Notes under the pieces: generated by a model
What the model saw: the letters and a program-made list of their open reading frames with translations, nothing else
Database searches by the model: none
What the model was told of the DNA's origin: nothing
Assembly: GCA_019096065.1 (NCBI GenBank)
Contig: JAGUCH010000008.1
Span: 4,531,001 to 4,595,000 of the forward strand
Direction: 5' to 3'
From: Paracyclopina nana
Taxonomy: Eukaryota; Arthropoda; Copepoda; Cyclopoida; Cyclopettidae
DNA length: 64,000 nt
Position numbers and translations under genes: made by a program
In this document: positions 13,082 to 26,400 of the stretch, one piece after another
How positions within the stretch are numbered: the stretch's first letter is position 1
Layout: the number at the start of each line of letters is the position of its first letter

Positions 13082-16000
13082 ATGCCCAGCAGCAAACCTT
13101 TTGGTGCGTCCCCCGTTGTGCCCAAACTCAGAGGCCCCAACAATAATTCAAACAGTAATAGTGACAACAGTGATTACGGTGAATTACGAGCCATAGTGAA
13201 ACGAATCGAGATGAATCATCACGAGTCTACTTTGACTCCTGGGGTGCACAAGAAGAAATTAGTCTTTGATTACGTGCCTGCTTCTGTCATCATGAAAAAG
13301 TAAGATGATCATCCTACGCAGCTCTGAAGTGCAGTACTATTACTCGCGTGTTACTCCTATAAAATTGCGGGAAAGTTTAAATTACTGTAATCATACAATT
13401 TATGGACATATGGTTGGTGCTCCTTGCAGTTTTGTTGGTTTTCGCCATCATAACCCTTTCTTAGCTCCTTTTTTATTTAGGCTTTGTACTGTGCCAAGTT
13501 TAGCATGAAAGCTTCCCCCCAAATGACTTGACAGGTACCTTGCAGCATAAAAATTCACTTTTGTGCCAGTATGGTCGTAGCATTGTCAATGTGTGGCAAG
13601 AGTGACCGTACAAAATTATTCTTGAGAAGGATATGGTGAAAAAAGAATCCATTATGGCTCAAATATATGCGATTTCTCCGCGCGTTGTTGATTTTCTATG
13701 AATTAAAAATACCATAGTAGATGAGGCATCAAGGAAAAATGGGTCAAACTGTTGATCATCGTTTCGAGCTGGAGATTTTAACGACGGCTCAAAGAAGAAG
13801 AAAATTGATGTTAACCCCCAACGTGACCTTTTTTGTGGGCTTTTGTCATCCCGTGGCACAAATCACTATTTACAGAACCTTGGTGCCAAACGGTTTAAAA
13901 AAGCCTATTTCTCATATGATCATAGAAGCACGAGAGATGCATACAAAAAGGCCTAAATTAAGAAGGTTTCTTTTTTCATACTACGTCTATTTTTTGAAGT
14001 GGCAATATCAAAAAGATGAGAAGACAAGTCAAGTATTTATCAGAGAAAGTAGGTGGATCCCACAACATTAGGCAGCTAAGCTTAAGCAAAGCAAGGTAAC
14101 TTTGATTGCATATTTCTCAGCAACTTCTCATCTGATTCGAACCAAAATTGGTAGGATTCATCAGAGTTGCCTTATAATTGTTGCTGTCAAATTTAGTGCA
14201 AATCCGAGGCTGCTAAGTGGTACCCAATTTCCCTTTGCTTAACCCAGCTTTGCTTTGCTTAAAACCAATCTTTTGAATGTAACCTCGGATTTGGACTGAA
14301 TTAGGCATGAACAATTATGAGGCAACTCTGATGAATCCTACCAATTTTGGTTCGAATCAGTTGAGAGGTTGCTGAGAAATTCGCAATCAAAGTTACTTTG
14401 CCTTTGCTTAAGCTTAGCTGCCTAATGTTGTGGGATCCACCTAGTGACAAGGCATCCAACTAAGAGCTAAGTATGTCAGATGTGTCTTGATTTGGACATG
14501 GAAAAAAATACCAAGATTATCGAAATCGTTTAGCATGTGTGAAGAAGGAAACCTCAGCTTAGTAAATCTTTTCAAAATAATGATGGCATGCCACTTAGTG
14601 TAAGCGTTTCGCACCTTTTACGACCCAGCCATGATTTGTTCTTTCCAAAACGAAAATTGCGGGCTCCCCACAAATGATCAGAAATAGATTTCCTTGCCTG
14701 GTGGTTCAAATCACGCGAGCCGAAGGCAACTTTTAGGCTAATCCCTGTTTCATGGCTGTTTTTACGACGACTTACGTGTGAGCATTTCACTTTTTGGTTC
14801 TCGGCTTTAAATTGCAATGTCCAAAAGGGAAACTTTGGACGGCGCGAGGAGCAACTCTCACTACTTGAATTTTTCGTTTGGTCGCGAGTAGCGTATACTG
14901 TAGTAGAGTAGAAGGTATAAGCGCAAGAGTACAGCTAGTTTTACCTTCTTCTACCTCATGTTGATTTCTTCTTCCAAGCGCCACTCGGTTCGAAACTTCA
15001 GTTTGTTTGGCAACAACTCGGAGCATCAGCATCAGCTTTTTTGAGTGAAAATCGACCGTTTAGCTCAGTGTCAGACCGTGATTTCAAAGCTGGATCTGAG
15101 CCCTTATCATCTAAAGATATGGTGAGTGTCATTAGTGAAAGGATTTTGGCCAGCTAGAGCTCCTGGATTATTTTTACAGTTATGATTTGGGGGAGTAAAT
15201 GGAGCAACTCTGAGCGCTTGATGATGATGACTTGTGATAAAAATCTGGAAATGTGTGTGAGCTAGCAGTGATCAAATGCCATGAGAACATCAGCTTCCAA
15301 TATGATTTAAGCAAGACTGTGTAATATAGTCGTACTTACGTCAAAAAAGGCTACAAAGGCAAATTCAACCCGTAATTAAAAAGTAATCTCACAGTGTACG
15401 TAAGACAATGGCCATCCTTGAATATAGTACATAATATAATTGCACCGAAATTAGCAATCAAAAGTGAATTTAAAAACTAGGTCAGCTGCTGCAGAGGAGA
15501 GATTCTCTTCAGGTCTAGCTGCCAAATGCATGCTTCAGCATTAATTGAAAAAGCCACTTTTTGAATGAAAATCTCATAATCTTCCAGCAGCTAGAGTTAG
15601 TTGCCATCGATCAAGCGTTCGATATAGCAGCAGTCAAAGTAAGAGTAGGCGATTTTTCATCCCCTGATGGATGAGTCGGCTTATTTTCCATTTTCTTCAC
15701 AAGAATGTTCGCGTAGAGCTTCTTCCACAGTTGTGGAAAATACCCTATTAAATTGTCACATGTAGTGTATATCGCTCATTCTCTGGCCGGGTTCCGCAAT
15801 TTAATGCGCTTGTAATTAGAGTTTTCGAGTTGCGTGCGAAGAACAATGTGTGCACTCATTTTGATGATTTTTTGCCACAAAGGATCGAAAGATTCTGACT
15901 TGTTGCTGCTGATGACGACGGAAACCCTAGCTAGCAGACTTTATGGCTTTAGTTGTTGTATTCTTCAAGAAGCCATCTTCTTTTGGAGCCGCCCCAGTAA

Positions 16001-19000
16001 TTACATGTGCGCGTCAGTTTATGCTAATAATCAAGGGCACACGATTTTGCCTCCAAATAAACAGTTAAACGCAAGTGGTAGCTCATCCAGACAATTTCGA
16101 CATATCATTGGAAAATTAGTCCAGTAGCACGCCACTACGTGGTGCAAATTAGCATAGGAAAAATATTTAGCTGTCCTTGACACCTGAAGATCACGTGGCT
16201 TTTTTGTGCTCATTTAATCTGCTACTTTTTTGGTGTGTGTGTGTGTGGTCGGAAGTTCTTTTGTCTTTTTCTCGGTGTGTCAAGTTTTTAACATCCATCC
16301 TCCGCGTATCAAGCTAGGATTCCAGATGTTTGACATGATAGCACCACCTCCAAATAATATACTAGAAGCCAGGGAAAAGTCCCTATAAGTATAGTATGAT
16401 CATTTTGTAAAATGCAGCAAACAGACCTTGAGCTCAGAGAAAATCATACATCAGAAGCACTCGCAGTACACAACCTTTAAACGTGCGAATTACTCCAATA
16501 AACTTTTGGGCTGCACCTCTGCAAATTGTAGCGGCTAACACTATAGCTGCAACATCCTCTCATTAAATCTATTTTTCAGCCAAATTGGTGATTACCGACC
16601 CCAGTACGTGCAACATAGCAATCATGGACATCAACAACAATACCCTGCAAGTGGCAGCCTCCAACAGCCTCGTGCCAGACTTGAGCCAGCCCCCGCAGCA
16701 GCCTCAACAGCAGGGCCAAGCCTCCTCGCAAATCACAGTGTTAAGCAAATCTGGCAAGGCACTGTTCAGCCAAATGATCAAGGCTCACAAACCTCAGAGA
16801 GATCCTCAGAAGCAGCAAAGTTGAACGACATGCGGGTGCACGCCACCAACCCTGTCACCATCAAAGGGTGGCTGTACAAGAGGGGCAACGACGGGCTGAA
16901 ATTGTGGAAAAAGCGGTACTTTGTCCTCGCTGACTATTGCCTCTCCTACTACAGAAATCCCCACGATGAAAAGGCATCTGGATCAGTCATGCTGCCTTCC
17001 TACAGAATTAGCCCAGTCTCCAAAGATGACGGAATTCCACGCAAATTTGCTTTCAAAGCCGAGCACCAAAATATGCGCACCTACTATTTTGCATCGGATT
17101 CCCAGGCTAATATGGTTCAGTGGATGAATGCCATGAGTCTGGCAGCAATTCTTCAGGCTGACAAGAGCTTTGCGAGGCCTAAGAAGATGCTCAACAATAA
17201 CAGCACCTTTGCAGGAGCCTACAGGACTAATTCCAAGCTGTATGAGGCCACCACAAATGCCAGTCCCAACTTCCACAATTATCCCCCAGCAGTCCACACA
17301 ATGCAGAGCATTCATGGCCAAGCATATGCATTTCCTCCCGCTCCAGTCTATGTGAATGCCCCACCAAAGCCTCAAAGAGTTTCCACCACTCAAAATCCTC
17401 TAATGGTGACTGGGCAATATCATCAGCCATTGAGCAGCGGAGATGTGCAGCACGCTCATCAAAGATGGATCCCAGGTCCAGTGGCTGGTGGAACTCTTAA
17501 TCACCCTCATCAACTACCACCACCAAGGAGGCAAGCTGCTCCCAAAGATTTGTCGAGAAGCCTTGGCAGAGCTGCAGGAGCTCAGCTGATGCATGATGCA
17601 TATGGAGCTGGAAGTGTTGGAAGATATGGAGGTGCCATGATGGCTCCCAGGACTCCAATGATGGGAAGGCAGATAAAAGTGAGACGACAGCTGCAACAAC
17701 AACAGTTCAATCAGCAGCCCGCGCGTCCCAAGTCGAGGTAGGTTGCGTGTTTTTCATACGGATTGTTCCTATGTTACCTAATTGGTTTCCTTGTAGCATT
17801 GAGCCCCGAGATGAAAGCTGGAATCACAATGAGCCTCAAATTGACTCTTACAGAAGAGATCCGAGACTGTTCCCCATAAGAACACCTCAGCCTCCGCCGA
17901 AACGAGCCCAAAATGGCCTGTACAATTCTCAGTATTTCGTGGACAATGAAGTCTCTCAGTTTTTTGAGGCTGGGGATTTTCATCGGTCTGCCAGTGCTCG
18001 TTTGAGATCCAAAACGCCCATGGCTAATAATAATAGCCATGGCAAGCATAGCTTGGATGAAAGCTATCAAAGGGCGCAACAGCAAGGCCAGAGAGATGAG
18101 TCGATGAAAAGACTATTGGAATGGAAGCAAAGAATGCTTCAAAGCCCTCTCACCAAAAAGGGGTCTCGTGCTGTAACTCCAGTTGGTAGCAACGAGATTC
18201 CACTCAATCATGCAACAACGGGTCAACTTTGCCTCCAAACTGGAAAGCTCTCTCGAAAAGGTTCCAACGTATCGAGAGTCTCAAGAACGAGGTCTTTATC
18301 AAGGCTCTCAAATAGACCCTCTAGTTCTTCGTCTTCCGATGAAGGTAAGAGATACAGCCTTGCCAAAACTATTTTAAATGCACTAATTAATGGAGCAACA
18401 TTATCAGTTGCTCACTCAATGGGCTTAGCCAAGCTTTTAGTTTCCATTTGCGCTAGCCAAACTGCATGAAGATAATGTTGTGTTGGAGCAGTCTTGGTTC
18501 ATCTACCACAATATGCACTTTGTAAGAATGAGGCTACTCTTGAATATTCATAGTGTACAAAGGCAGATACGCTTTTTTACGACTGCAAGGAGAAAAAAGC
18601 TCCATAATTGTTATACAGTATACAAGAGTCTGGGCGCGCGACACGTGAGAGAAGTGTAGTAGCATGACTTTTTCGAGTCTGGGGAGCCTTTCAGATACCG
18701 TAGTAGCAGTGGTCGCGAAAGCGAGCCAGGCCTCCCTTTGCGGCTGCAGCTTTCTCTCAGACCAAGCTTGTACTAGTACGAATCGAGACCTCGTGGTGAG
18801 CACAAGTCTCGCGGCCTACTCAGCTGATGACCTTGATTTTCACCGACGGCCTACTTTTCATCACTTATGGTTGTGCAACCTTCCTGGCTTTCTCACCCTG
18901 AAATATTGCAAGACTGAACAATCATGCTTCCTGGCCACAGAAGTCGCAGGTCCAGACATAACACTAATTCCATGCCTCGAAAGACCAATGATTTGGCGTC

Positions 19001-22000
19001 TTACTACAAGACTCAGAGGCTGCCTAGGTCAGCTGATCCCTCTCCTCAAAGGACCATCGAAAGAATCGAGTCCTTGGGAGAACGTCATGGAGGTATAACT
19101 AGTGCTACAGACTGTAATTTTTCAGCCCAGCAAATGCAAAAAAGTTTGGCCCTTCTTTTTTATGGCCTTGAAAGAAGCTGTTAAAGAGAGCTATCAGAGC
19201 AAAGTAAAGCAGGTTTTCTTTGTGTGCGCAAGCCAAAACTGGAAAGAAATGCATTAATTCTCTTTTTTTCCCTTGATGCACATTTTGCTCCAACTTTTTG
19301 CTCATTTTCATGGAACTCCTCTGCTAGTATATGGAAAAAAATGTTTCAGTCATATCCAATCCAGACTTCAACTTCGAGCACTTTCAAAATCGCATGGCCT
19401 TGCACAAGAGAGCAGGGTCGATTCCAGCCATTCACCAATCTGGTTACTCGTTTCATCCAGCTGAGCCAGGATCAGGTCCACCTCATCATCACCACCAAGT
19501 CCTGTATGTATGTCGTGGCCACTGTTCTGGGCCAAGATGTGATTTCTCTGAGAGCCTACGAGAATGGCAGTCGACTGTGTGGGTGAACAAGAACGCTGCT
19601 GAAACACCTGGCGTTTTTCAATCAGAGGTTGTTGCCTCAGCTCCCAAAGCCCTCGAAAAGCTGGACCAGAAAAGGCAGAGTTTAGACAAATTGAAGGACG
19701 TGCTTGCTCAGAAACTAGGCGATAAGCATAAAAAGAGGAAAGCCAAAGAGCTGCAAAAGCAGCGATCCGCCTCTGCAATAATGTTCGAAAGGCCTGAAAC
19801 GGCGGCCTCCATGTATGTCAATAATAGGGATATGCGAGAAAGGTCGAGTTCTGCCATGATGGTCAGAAGACCCGAAAGTAGACAATCTGTACAACTAGAA
19901 AAAATGGAGGAGGAAAAACGAGCCAGAGAAGAGGGTAAAGAAAAAGCCTCTCGTTCAGTTTTCCCAATTTACTTCTTTTTTCGATCTTAATTAATAATTG
20001 CGCTCCTACAAAATGAGCTTTATAAAGAGGCCCTTTCTTTTCTTTTCCCGCAGAAAACACCAAAATTGCCAGAGAAATGGCAAGGCAACAGAGGAGGAGG
20101 AACAATAGCCAGAGCAAAAAGGAAGAATTAATGAAAACGGTAATATACACTCACTTTTTTCTTGAAGTACAAAAAATGAGCTAATTGCATTTTGTCGTAC
20201 GCGCAGAAAATTCCCCAAAATATCTTGGAGCTGACAGCCCAAGACTTACTAGCCAAAAGCCACGAGGAGCTCGTTTTGCTACTCATCCATCTAAGGCGGC
20301 AAGGTGCCACCTTATCTGAAGCCATTGATGGGTCCAGAGCTGAATTGGAAAACATCACCAATACGATAGTGACCTCGAGTGATGACAGAGATAGCCTGGA
20401 CAACAAGCGAATTTTGGACGACTTGCACCTGCACGTGAAAGAGCTCGAAGAAAGAAGAGCCAAGGTGCAGCCCATCATCAATTTGGTGGATAACATGGTC
20501 AAGTTGGGCTCCCTCTACCGAGGCCCCTCAGATGCACCCATGTCGCACAGAATTAGGAATTTGCCGTCCTCATCAAACAAAAGCAGTTGCATTAGCAATA
20601 GTACATCAGCAACTGCTGCAGCAACTTCAGTGCCGCAGGATCTCAAGGATGAAATTCAGGTAGGGGAACTTTTTTGCTTGTATGAGAAAAAAGCTCTTCA
20701 ACTTTAAAACCCGGGTAAAATTGATAAATGAACTTTATCTCACCCAAGCAAAAACTGGAGCTACTCTTCCAAATTGACATGACTCTGAGCCTCGAGGCTG
20801 TGAATGTGAAACATTTGATTCAAGAGTATCAGGTTTGCAGTGTAAGCTAAGCTAAAATACCTACTTATGCTTTCTTTTGTGCTTGGCATTTTGAGTTTAA
20901 TTTTTATGCATATTTTCCCATGCAGATAAAAATAGAGTGCTAATGAAAAATATTTAAATAGGAACTCATTCAGAGGTCAAAAGATGTGAGGCATAAAGTG
21001 GGCCAAAACACATCGAGGATACCTGAGCACCAGACCATACTGGAGGGAGACTTGGCCAGAACTCACCAAAAGATGAGGCAAGCTGAAATGCAGCTGGAAG
21101 AAATTGCCTCGCAGCAAGCCCAATGGGAGCACGAGATGCTCATGCTACGCCAGAACCTTCAAGCCTCTGCGAGCAGAGATATGAAGTTTGGCATCCACCA
21201 GTCAGTGGAAACTTTGCACATTGAAGCAGAGCTAGCCCACGTGCAACAAAAGGCCTCCAAGCTGACCACCAAAAGGTCAGAGCTGATCTTGGAAATGCAA
21301 AAGTGCGCAGCGAAATCCGACTGGGCTACTGGCAATAATAGTTATGGAGATGCGGCGAGCAGCAGCAGTGACAGCATGACGAAAAAGCAGCAGCCACCAA
21401 AAACTGTCAGAATGGTCAAGAGAGATTCCAAAGACCGAATCAAGTTGCCCTCAGATGAGCCAGGAGCTCCTCCAACTTTACCCCGTGGCAATAGCCACAA
21501 TGTGCACGACTTTTTGCAGAGTGCGGCTGGAGACCTCGAGGAGGATCCGGAGGATGGCCTTGTCATGAAGGCCAGCACCTTGCCCAGAAGTTTCAGGTCG
21601 GAGGATCTCAAAGACCTGCGAAACAGTGGACCAGTATACTCTAGTCTCATCAAGCCCAGCATGATTCATGGCAATAAATACATCACAAAGAGAAAGCAGG
21701 TGAAAAGCTTGGCCTACATTCATTAAAGCCTCCTACCACTACTTAATCGGCTTTGTTTCAGGATGAAAGGCCTGGCAGTTCATTAAGCGCTCACGAGAGG
21801 CTGTTCGGTTCAGGAGCTAGCACACCAGACAGCCCAGCTGGAAAAATAGGGATTAAAAACCCGATGATGTCACCCATTTTCAAGAGTGACACAGCGAGGG
21901 CCATAGCTAAAGAGGTCGGCTTGAATGGGGCCGAATTGTCCAGGGTGAACAAACAGGCGAAAAAGAGGAGTTTGACCATTTCTGGAAGCAATCCCTCCTC

Positions 22001-23264
22001 AGTCATTGAAGCCCTGAACAACCACCATGCCAAGGTATAAATTCACATTTAAAGCTATTCAACTTAATGGACAAAATGCTTTTTATGCAGGAGTTGATGG
22101 GGAATGGGAGATCGTGTGACGACCTAGATTTAGATCAAGCCTTGAAATCAGACGGACTCAGCACACCAGATGTGATCAAATCCGCCCTGGATCACAAGAG
22201 TGAAGGGCCCAAGATCAGTGAAACCACCATCGATAGGCTTTTTGGAGTTCCCGACAAGATTGTGATTCCTGAAAGATACATTCCAGACACGGTACGAGGC
22301 TATATAAATTAAATCAGTTATCAGAAATTTGCTGAAAATGCGGAATTCATGCAGGATATGGATAATCAGACTCCTGAAGAAAGGCAAGTGAGGCTGAAGA
22401 AAGCAGATTCCATTCGGAGGATGTTGGCTGAGCAATCAACTGTCCAAGGTGGAAGAGGTAAGAATTGTACTGTAAAAAATTAGTTATTGGTAAAAGGGAG
22501 CTTCCTGCACACATTGAGCACATTTTTCAGATGATGAAGATGGCGATGCGGAGAAAAAGCAACGAGAGCACTTATTGGCTCTCAATCAAGTCATTGCACG
22601 GCAGGTCATGGAAAAAAGTAGAATGGTAGCAGGTAACCTAATCTCAATGCACCCATATATCATTGTTGGTGTTCACTTTACCATATATACGTACTATGTT
22701 TCACCCATATACGATATAAAGGAGAAAAGCTCGTTTGTTTGCTATTTTTCTTACATATATCCGACCAACAGCAACCATGGACCGAAACACAGAGCACTTT
22801 TTTCCACTTCCTACTGGTTGATTGCATGACAGAGTTTTCATAACTATTGATTTGTTCCAGGCGCCAAAAAACCCCATTGAGACCCATTTTTAAGTTTTCA
22901 CAACTATATCTCAAATAGCAATAAGAATTTGCTTTCAACCCATTTGACAGGTTGGTTGGTTTTTCAGTTCTCTAAGTGCGAATACATGTTACATAAATTC
23001 TAAAACTAACTAGCACACGCCCCACATCTATACACACCTATGCACAGTATTCCACTTTTCAATATTTCCAGTCCTTTTTTTGCAAGAATCTAAGCTAACT
23101 TTTCTGTTTCAGTGTACGCTTTAGCCAACAGAAAGTTTCCCGGTGATGAAGACTACGAAAACGAGACAGAGCTGTACGACCTCACCAAAGCTCTACAAAC
23201 TCCACTCGAATCGCCTCCAGAGCCTTTGCCATTGTACCAGAAAAGAGATAATTTGCTTCAATGA
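13082..23264 (+). CDS. PLEKHA4/5/6/7-family PH-domain protein
   Basis: Exons: 13082-13299, 16580-17737, 17797-18344, 18941-19092 (uncertain), 19350-19934, 20054-20139, 20207-20659, 20749-20832, 20962-21699, 21762-22034, 22091-22291, 22355-22457, 22531-22632, 23113-23264. Exon 1 ends in phase 2 and joins exon 2 in frame. The PH domain in exon 2 (about 16850-17160) has the family signatures TIKGWLYKRG, LKLWKKRYFVL, RKFAFKAEH and MRTYYFASD. Downstream are long disordered parts, then a coiled-coil region (exons 5-9) and a C-terminal EERQ..KKADSIRRML motif typical of PLEKHA5-7. I see no WW domains before the PH domain, so it resembles PLEKHA4/6 in layout. Relatives act at cell junctions and bind phosphoinositides. 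The join into the fourth exon is unresolved: exon 3 ends in phase 1, but the likelier reading of 18941-19092 needs phase 2. Confidence 0.88.
14050..14443. mobile_element. Foldback MITE with long terminal inverted repeats and TA target site
   Basis: A 390 bp element (14052-14441) lies in intron 1 of the PLEKHA-like gene. Its ends are inverted repeats: GGTGGATCCCACAACATTAG at the left end and its complement at the right. The two arms remain similar over roughly 160 bp each with scattered mismatches, so almost the whole element folds back on itself. TA dinucleotides flank both sides (14050-14051 and 14442-14443), as expected for a Tc1/mariner-type target duplication. No coding capacity is visible, so it would depend on a transposase supplied in trans. 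Confidence 0.85.
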
Positions 23265-23447
23265 GTGCCATGATGAACAGTCATTCATGTACGCTATACC
23301 TTTATATGCTAAGCAGGAAGACCTACTAAAATTGTGATACATAAAAAAAACGACGAAAACTAAAAAAGATAGAAACCTAATCGCCCTATCCGAAAATAAA
23401 ACGAGGTATAATAAGTAATGCTAGTATATAGTATATTTACATCTGTT

Positions 23448-26400
23448 TTAGTCGTATAGCTTTTTGCTGACTCTTTGCCGTTTCCTTTGCGGTGATTCCT
23501 TTGGCAGCCTCCTCTCCTTCACGTCGCAGCTCAAAATTGGCGAAGTGGTTAAGTGATACAACGAGGTCGAGGAGAGTGGAGAGAATTTCTGATTCGTTGT
23601 CGTCGTGCTATTTTCTTGCTCCTGCTGCTTATGCTGCTTTTTGGCAGGACTTGGTGATTGCATTTGCAGCTTCCATATTTTAGACGGAGATATTCCCAAT
23701 TGCATTGATGTCCTTCGCGAGATCCTTTGGACCGGAGTCTCTATCGGTTGCTTCACCACACTCCGATTGATCTTGAGCTTGATTTCTCCATTGGGAGATT
23801 CCACAGCTTTAACGTCATAGCGAAACTTGACCACAACCTCTTTATCTTCCTCAGGCGGATGAGCATCACCATTATCATTGGACGCATCTCGTGAGTGATG
23901 GGCTTCACTCCTTTTTCGTTTTTGCCCACATATTTTGGGCTGGACAATGGAGTCTTCGATGCTGGGCGTATCCTCAGATGGGTACTTTATAAGGAGTGGT
24001 GTTTCCTCAGGCTTTGTCACAGTCGCTGCTTTCCTCTTTGAGCCCTTCTTAGCTGGTTTTTTCACTCTTCTAGAAAGGCTCTGATCTTCTTCGTCAACTT
24101 CTACAGTTCTCACTGGAATTTCAGCAACAGCTTCGTCAGGCTTATCATCACAAAGCTTTTGGAAGTCTTGATCGAAATCTACATTCTCCTTCGGTTCAAT
24201 GTCTTCAACCACAGGAGCAGTTGATGATTTATCCATCATCAAAAGGTGGCTGTGCTTGGCAAATGGAGTGATTCTCACTTTGGGGCTGTAGACAGAGCAG
24301 AGTTTGACGTCATCGATACCCATTCTCTCTGTTATTTTTCGTTTTCGGCAAGGTCTTGTTGAATCGGGTGTGTCAATAACGGAGTTGGGAGTTTTGTCCC
24401 CACGCGCGTATGTTTTGGTGGTTGGCGTGTTTAATAATTCATTGTTCTCTTGGCTTCGCGATGTTGGTGGATGTTGTACAGGTGGTTGTACATCACTTTC
24501 AGACAAAAGCTTGTCGAAAATATCGTCGTACCCTGGGGCTTTTTCTACTGGCTTCTCTGGGCTAAAAAGAGCCACTGACGATCTGCTAGAAGGCTGGCGT
24601 TTTCGTGGGGTGACAAATTGTCTGCTGGCAGCTGGTGATTTAAATGGAGACTTGATAGTCACTTCTGGATCATTAGTGTCTTCAAAAAGTCTTCGCATAG
24701 ATCGTTTCAGCTCTGATCGCTCGAGCTCTTCGTTCACGTCCTTTTTGGGTGTTTTCGCTTCAGTTGAACACCTCGAGATTGAGCGGGTTCTCTGACGAGC
24801 TGATACTGAAGTGCAAGGCTGCTCGTTGATATGAGGAAATAAGACTTGAGATGGATGAGTTGCGCCTGAGTTAAGCAAGTTCAAGCTTGGCATGGACGTG
24901 TTAAAGTTTTGCAGCTTCTGCGCATTGAGTTGCTCCTCAGCGGCCATTAAATTCCTGGAAACATTTCCCGAGTAAAAGGAAGTTTTCCGCCTCAAGTTAA
25001 GGCTGGCATTCATCCTTCTCGGCGTCGTCTTGCCTTGCTTGATTGCGTCAATATCCGGTGATTCCTTGATAACGTGAGTGCCATCCGACTTTCGCCTGCC
25101 TTTCTTCGCTGTTGGAGTCTCTGGCACGAGAATTTGATGTCTTTTCCCTGGGGTCATTTTGCAGGGAGTAGCTACAAGAAATCAATGCGAATTAATTCTA
25201 AAGAAAAAAAGCAGGTAACAAATGAAAAACGAGGATCACCTGTTTTCTTTGGTGACTTTTTCGGTGTTTTTGTGACCTTTTTCACTTGCAGCTCCCCCTT
25301 TTTGGGGGTCCCAAGGGCCAACTTCTTTTTCGGTGTCTTTCGTAAAGATCCATCGTCAAACGACAAATTTCGTCTCACCCCACCATGATTTTTCACCGGA
25401 GTTTTCTTAGCCTTTCTCTTAGGAGTCTTTGCTTTAGTGGACACAGTCGCCTTGGGCGCACCCACATTTTGGGCTGCAATCAAATCAGTTTGTTAATAAA
25501 ACCTTTTAATCGGCTGCTCGTGAAGTGCGAGCATGACATCCAATTCAATAATAATCACACCTTCGTGCAACTTGAACAATATTTGAAGATATGTACCTTT
25601 CTTTCCTCCAAGATCTATTTGCAGAGTTTTGTTGTCGAAAGTTTGAGGCCTGCGAATTCGTTTGATTCTTTCCAATGCTGGCTGACTTTTTTCTTTCACG
25701 TTGTTGCTGATCCAAGATGGATTGGAGAAATAACTCACATCCGATGTATTTGACTTGATAGAGCTGACAATTTCAGGGCTGAAATAAATTACACATTCGT
25801 TGCTTGAAATGCACAAAATCTACAAACAAAGAGTTTTTTACCTGGAATGATCTGACTTTTTGTAGGGAGAAAATAATGCTCTCAATGAGGGAGGCGGAGG
25901 CTGGTTGAGCTCTTCGTACAGAAGACAAAGCAGCTCTGGCTGACGATTTACATAGATAGGAGTGATGAACTCTTGCAGAAACGTCATCATTTCATTGGGG
26001 CTGTCCCAAATAGAAATACGCCTCAAATGAACTAGAATGTCGTCCTCGACTTGCTTTTGAAATTCTTGACTAGCGAGGAACCAATGAAGCTCCATCCTGA
26101 AGAGAATCTGCAATTTGTGATCACGGATTCGAACGCTTTTGTTGCCTTTCCTCTTGGTGACAGTGTCGGTGTCAACGAGAAAGAACTCGCCCATCATTTG
26201 CTCCAAAGTTGTGTCGCCAACTTTGCCTAAATGCACGTACTTCAATAGAATGCTAATGGTGACCTCAGCAAAGGCAACAAGGGCCAAGTTTTCGCCATGG
26301 TCCAGCATTTCCAGCTGAAGTTTGGTCAACTTCCGCAGCAGAGTTTCCTCCTTCTCAAAATCACTGTCATTGAATTGAGACTCGAATTTATTCTTCCACT

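Noticed and set aside
14700-14730. tRNA-like GGTTCAAATC box
   Set aside because: No acceptor stem or D-arm can be built around it; no tRNA gene found in the window by eye.
15061-15123. Possible alternative first exon of the PLEKHA gene ending ATG before GTGAGT
   Set aside because: If the ATG were used, the phase would not match exon 2 at 16580 and a stop follows soon; at most a 5' UTR exon.
16585-16824. 79-codon plus-strand frame overlapping PLEKHA exon 2
   Set aside because: It is an out-of-frame shadow of the Gln/Pro-rich region; the PH-domain frame is the one that joins exon 1 in phase.
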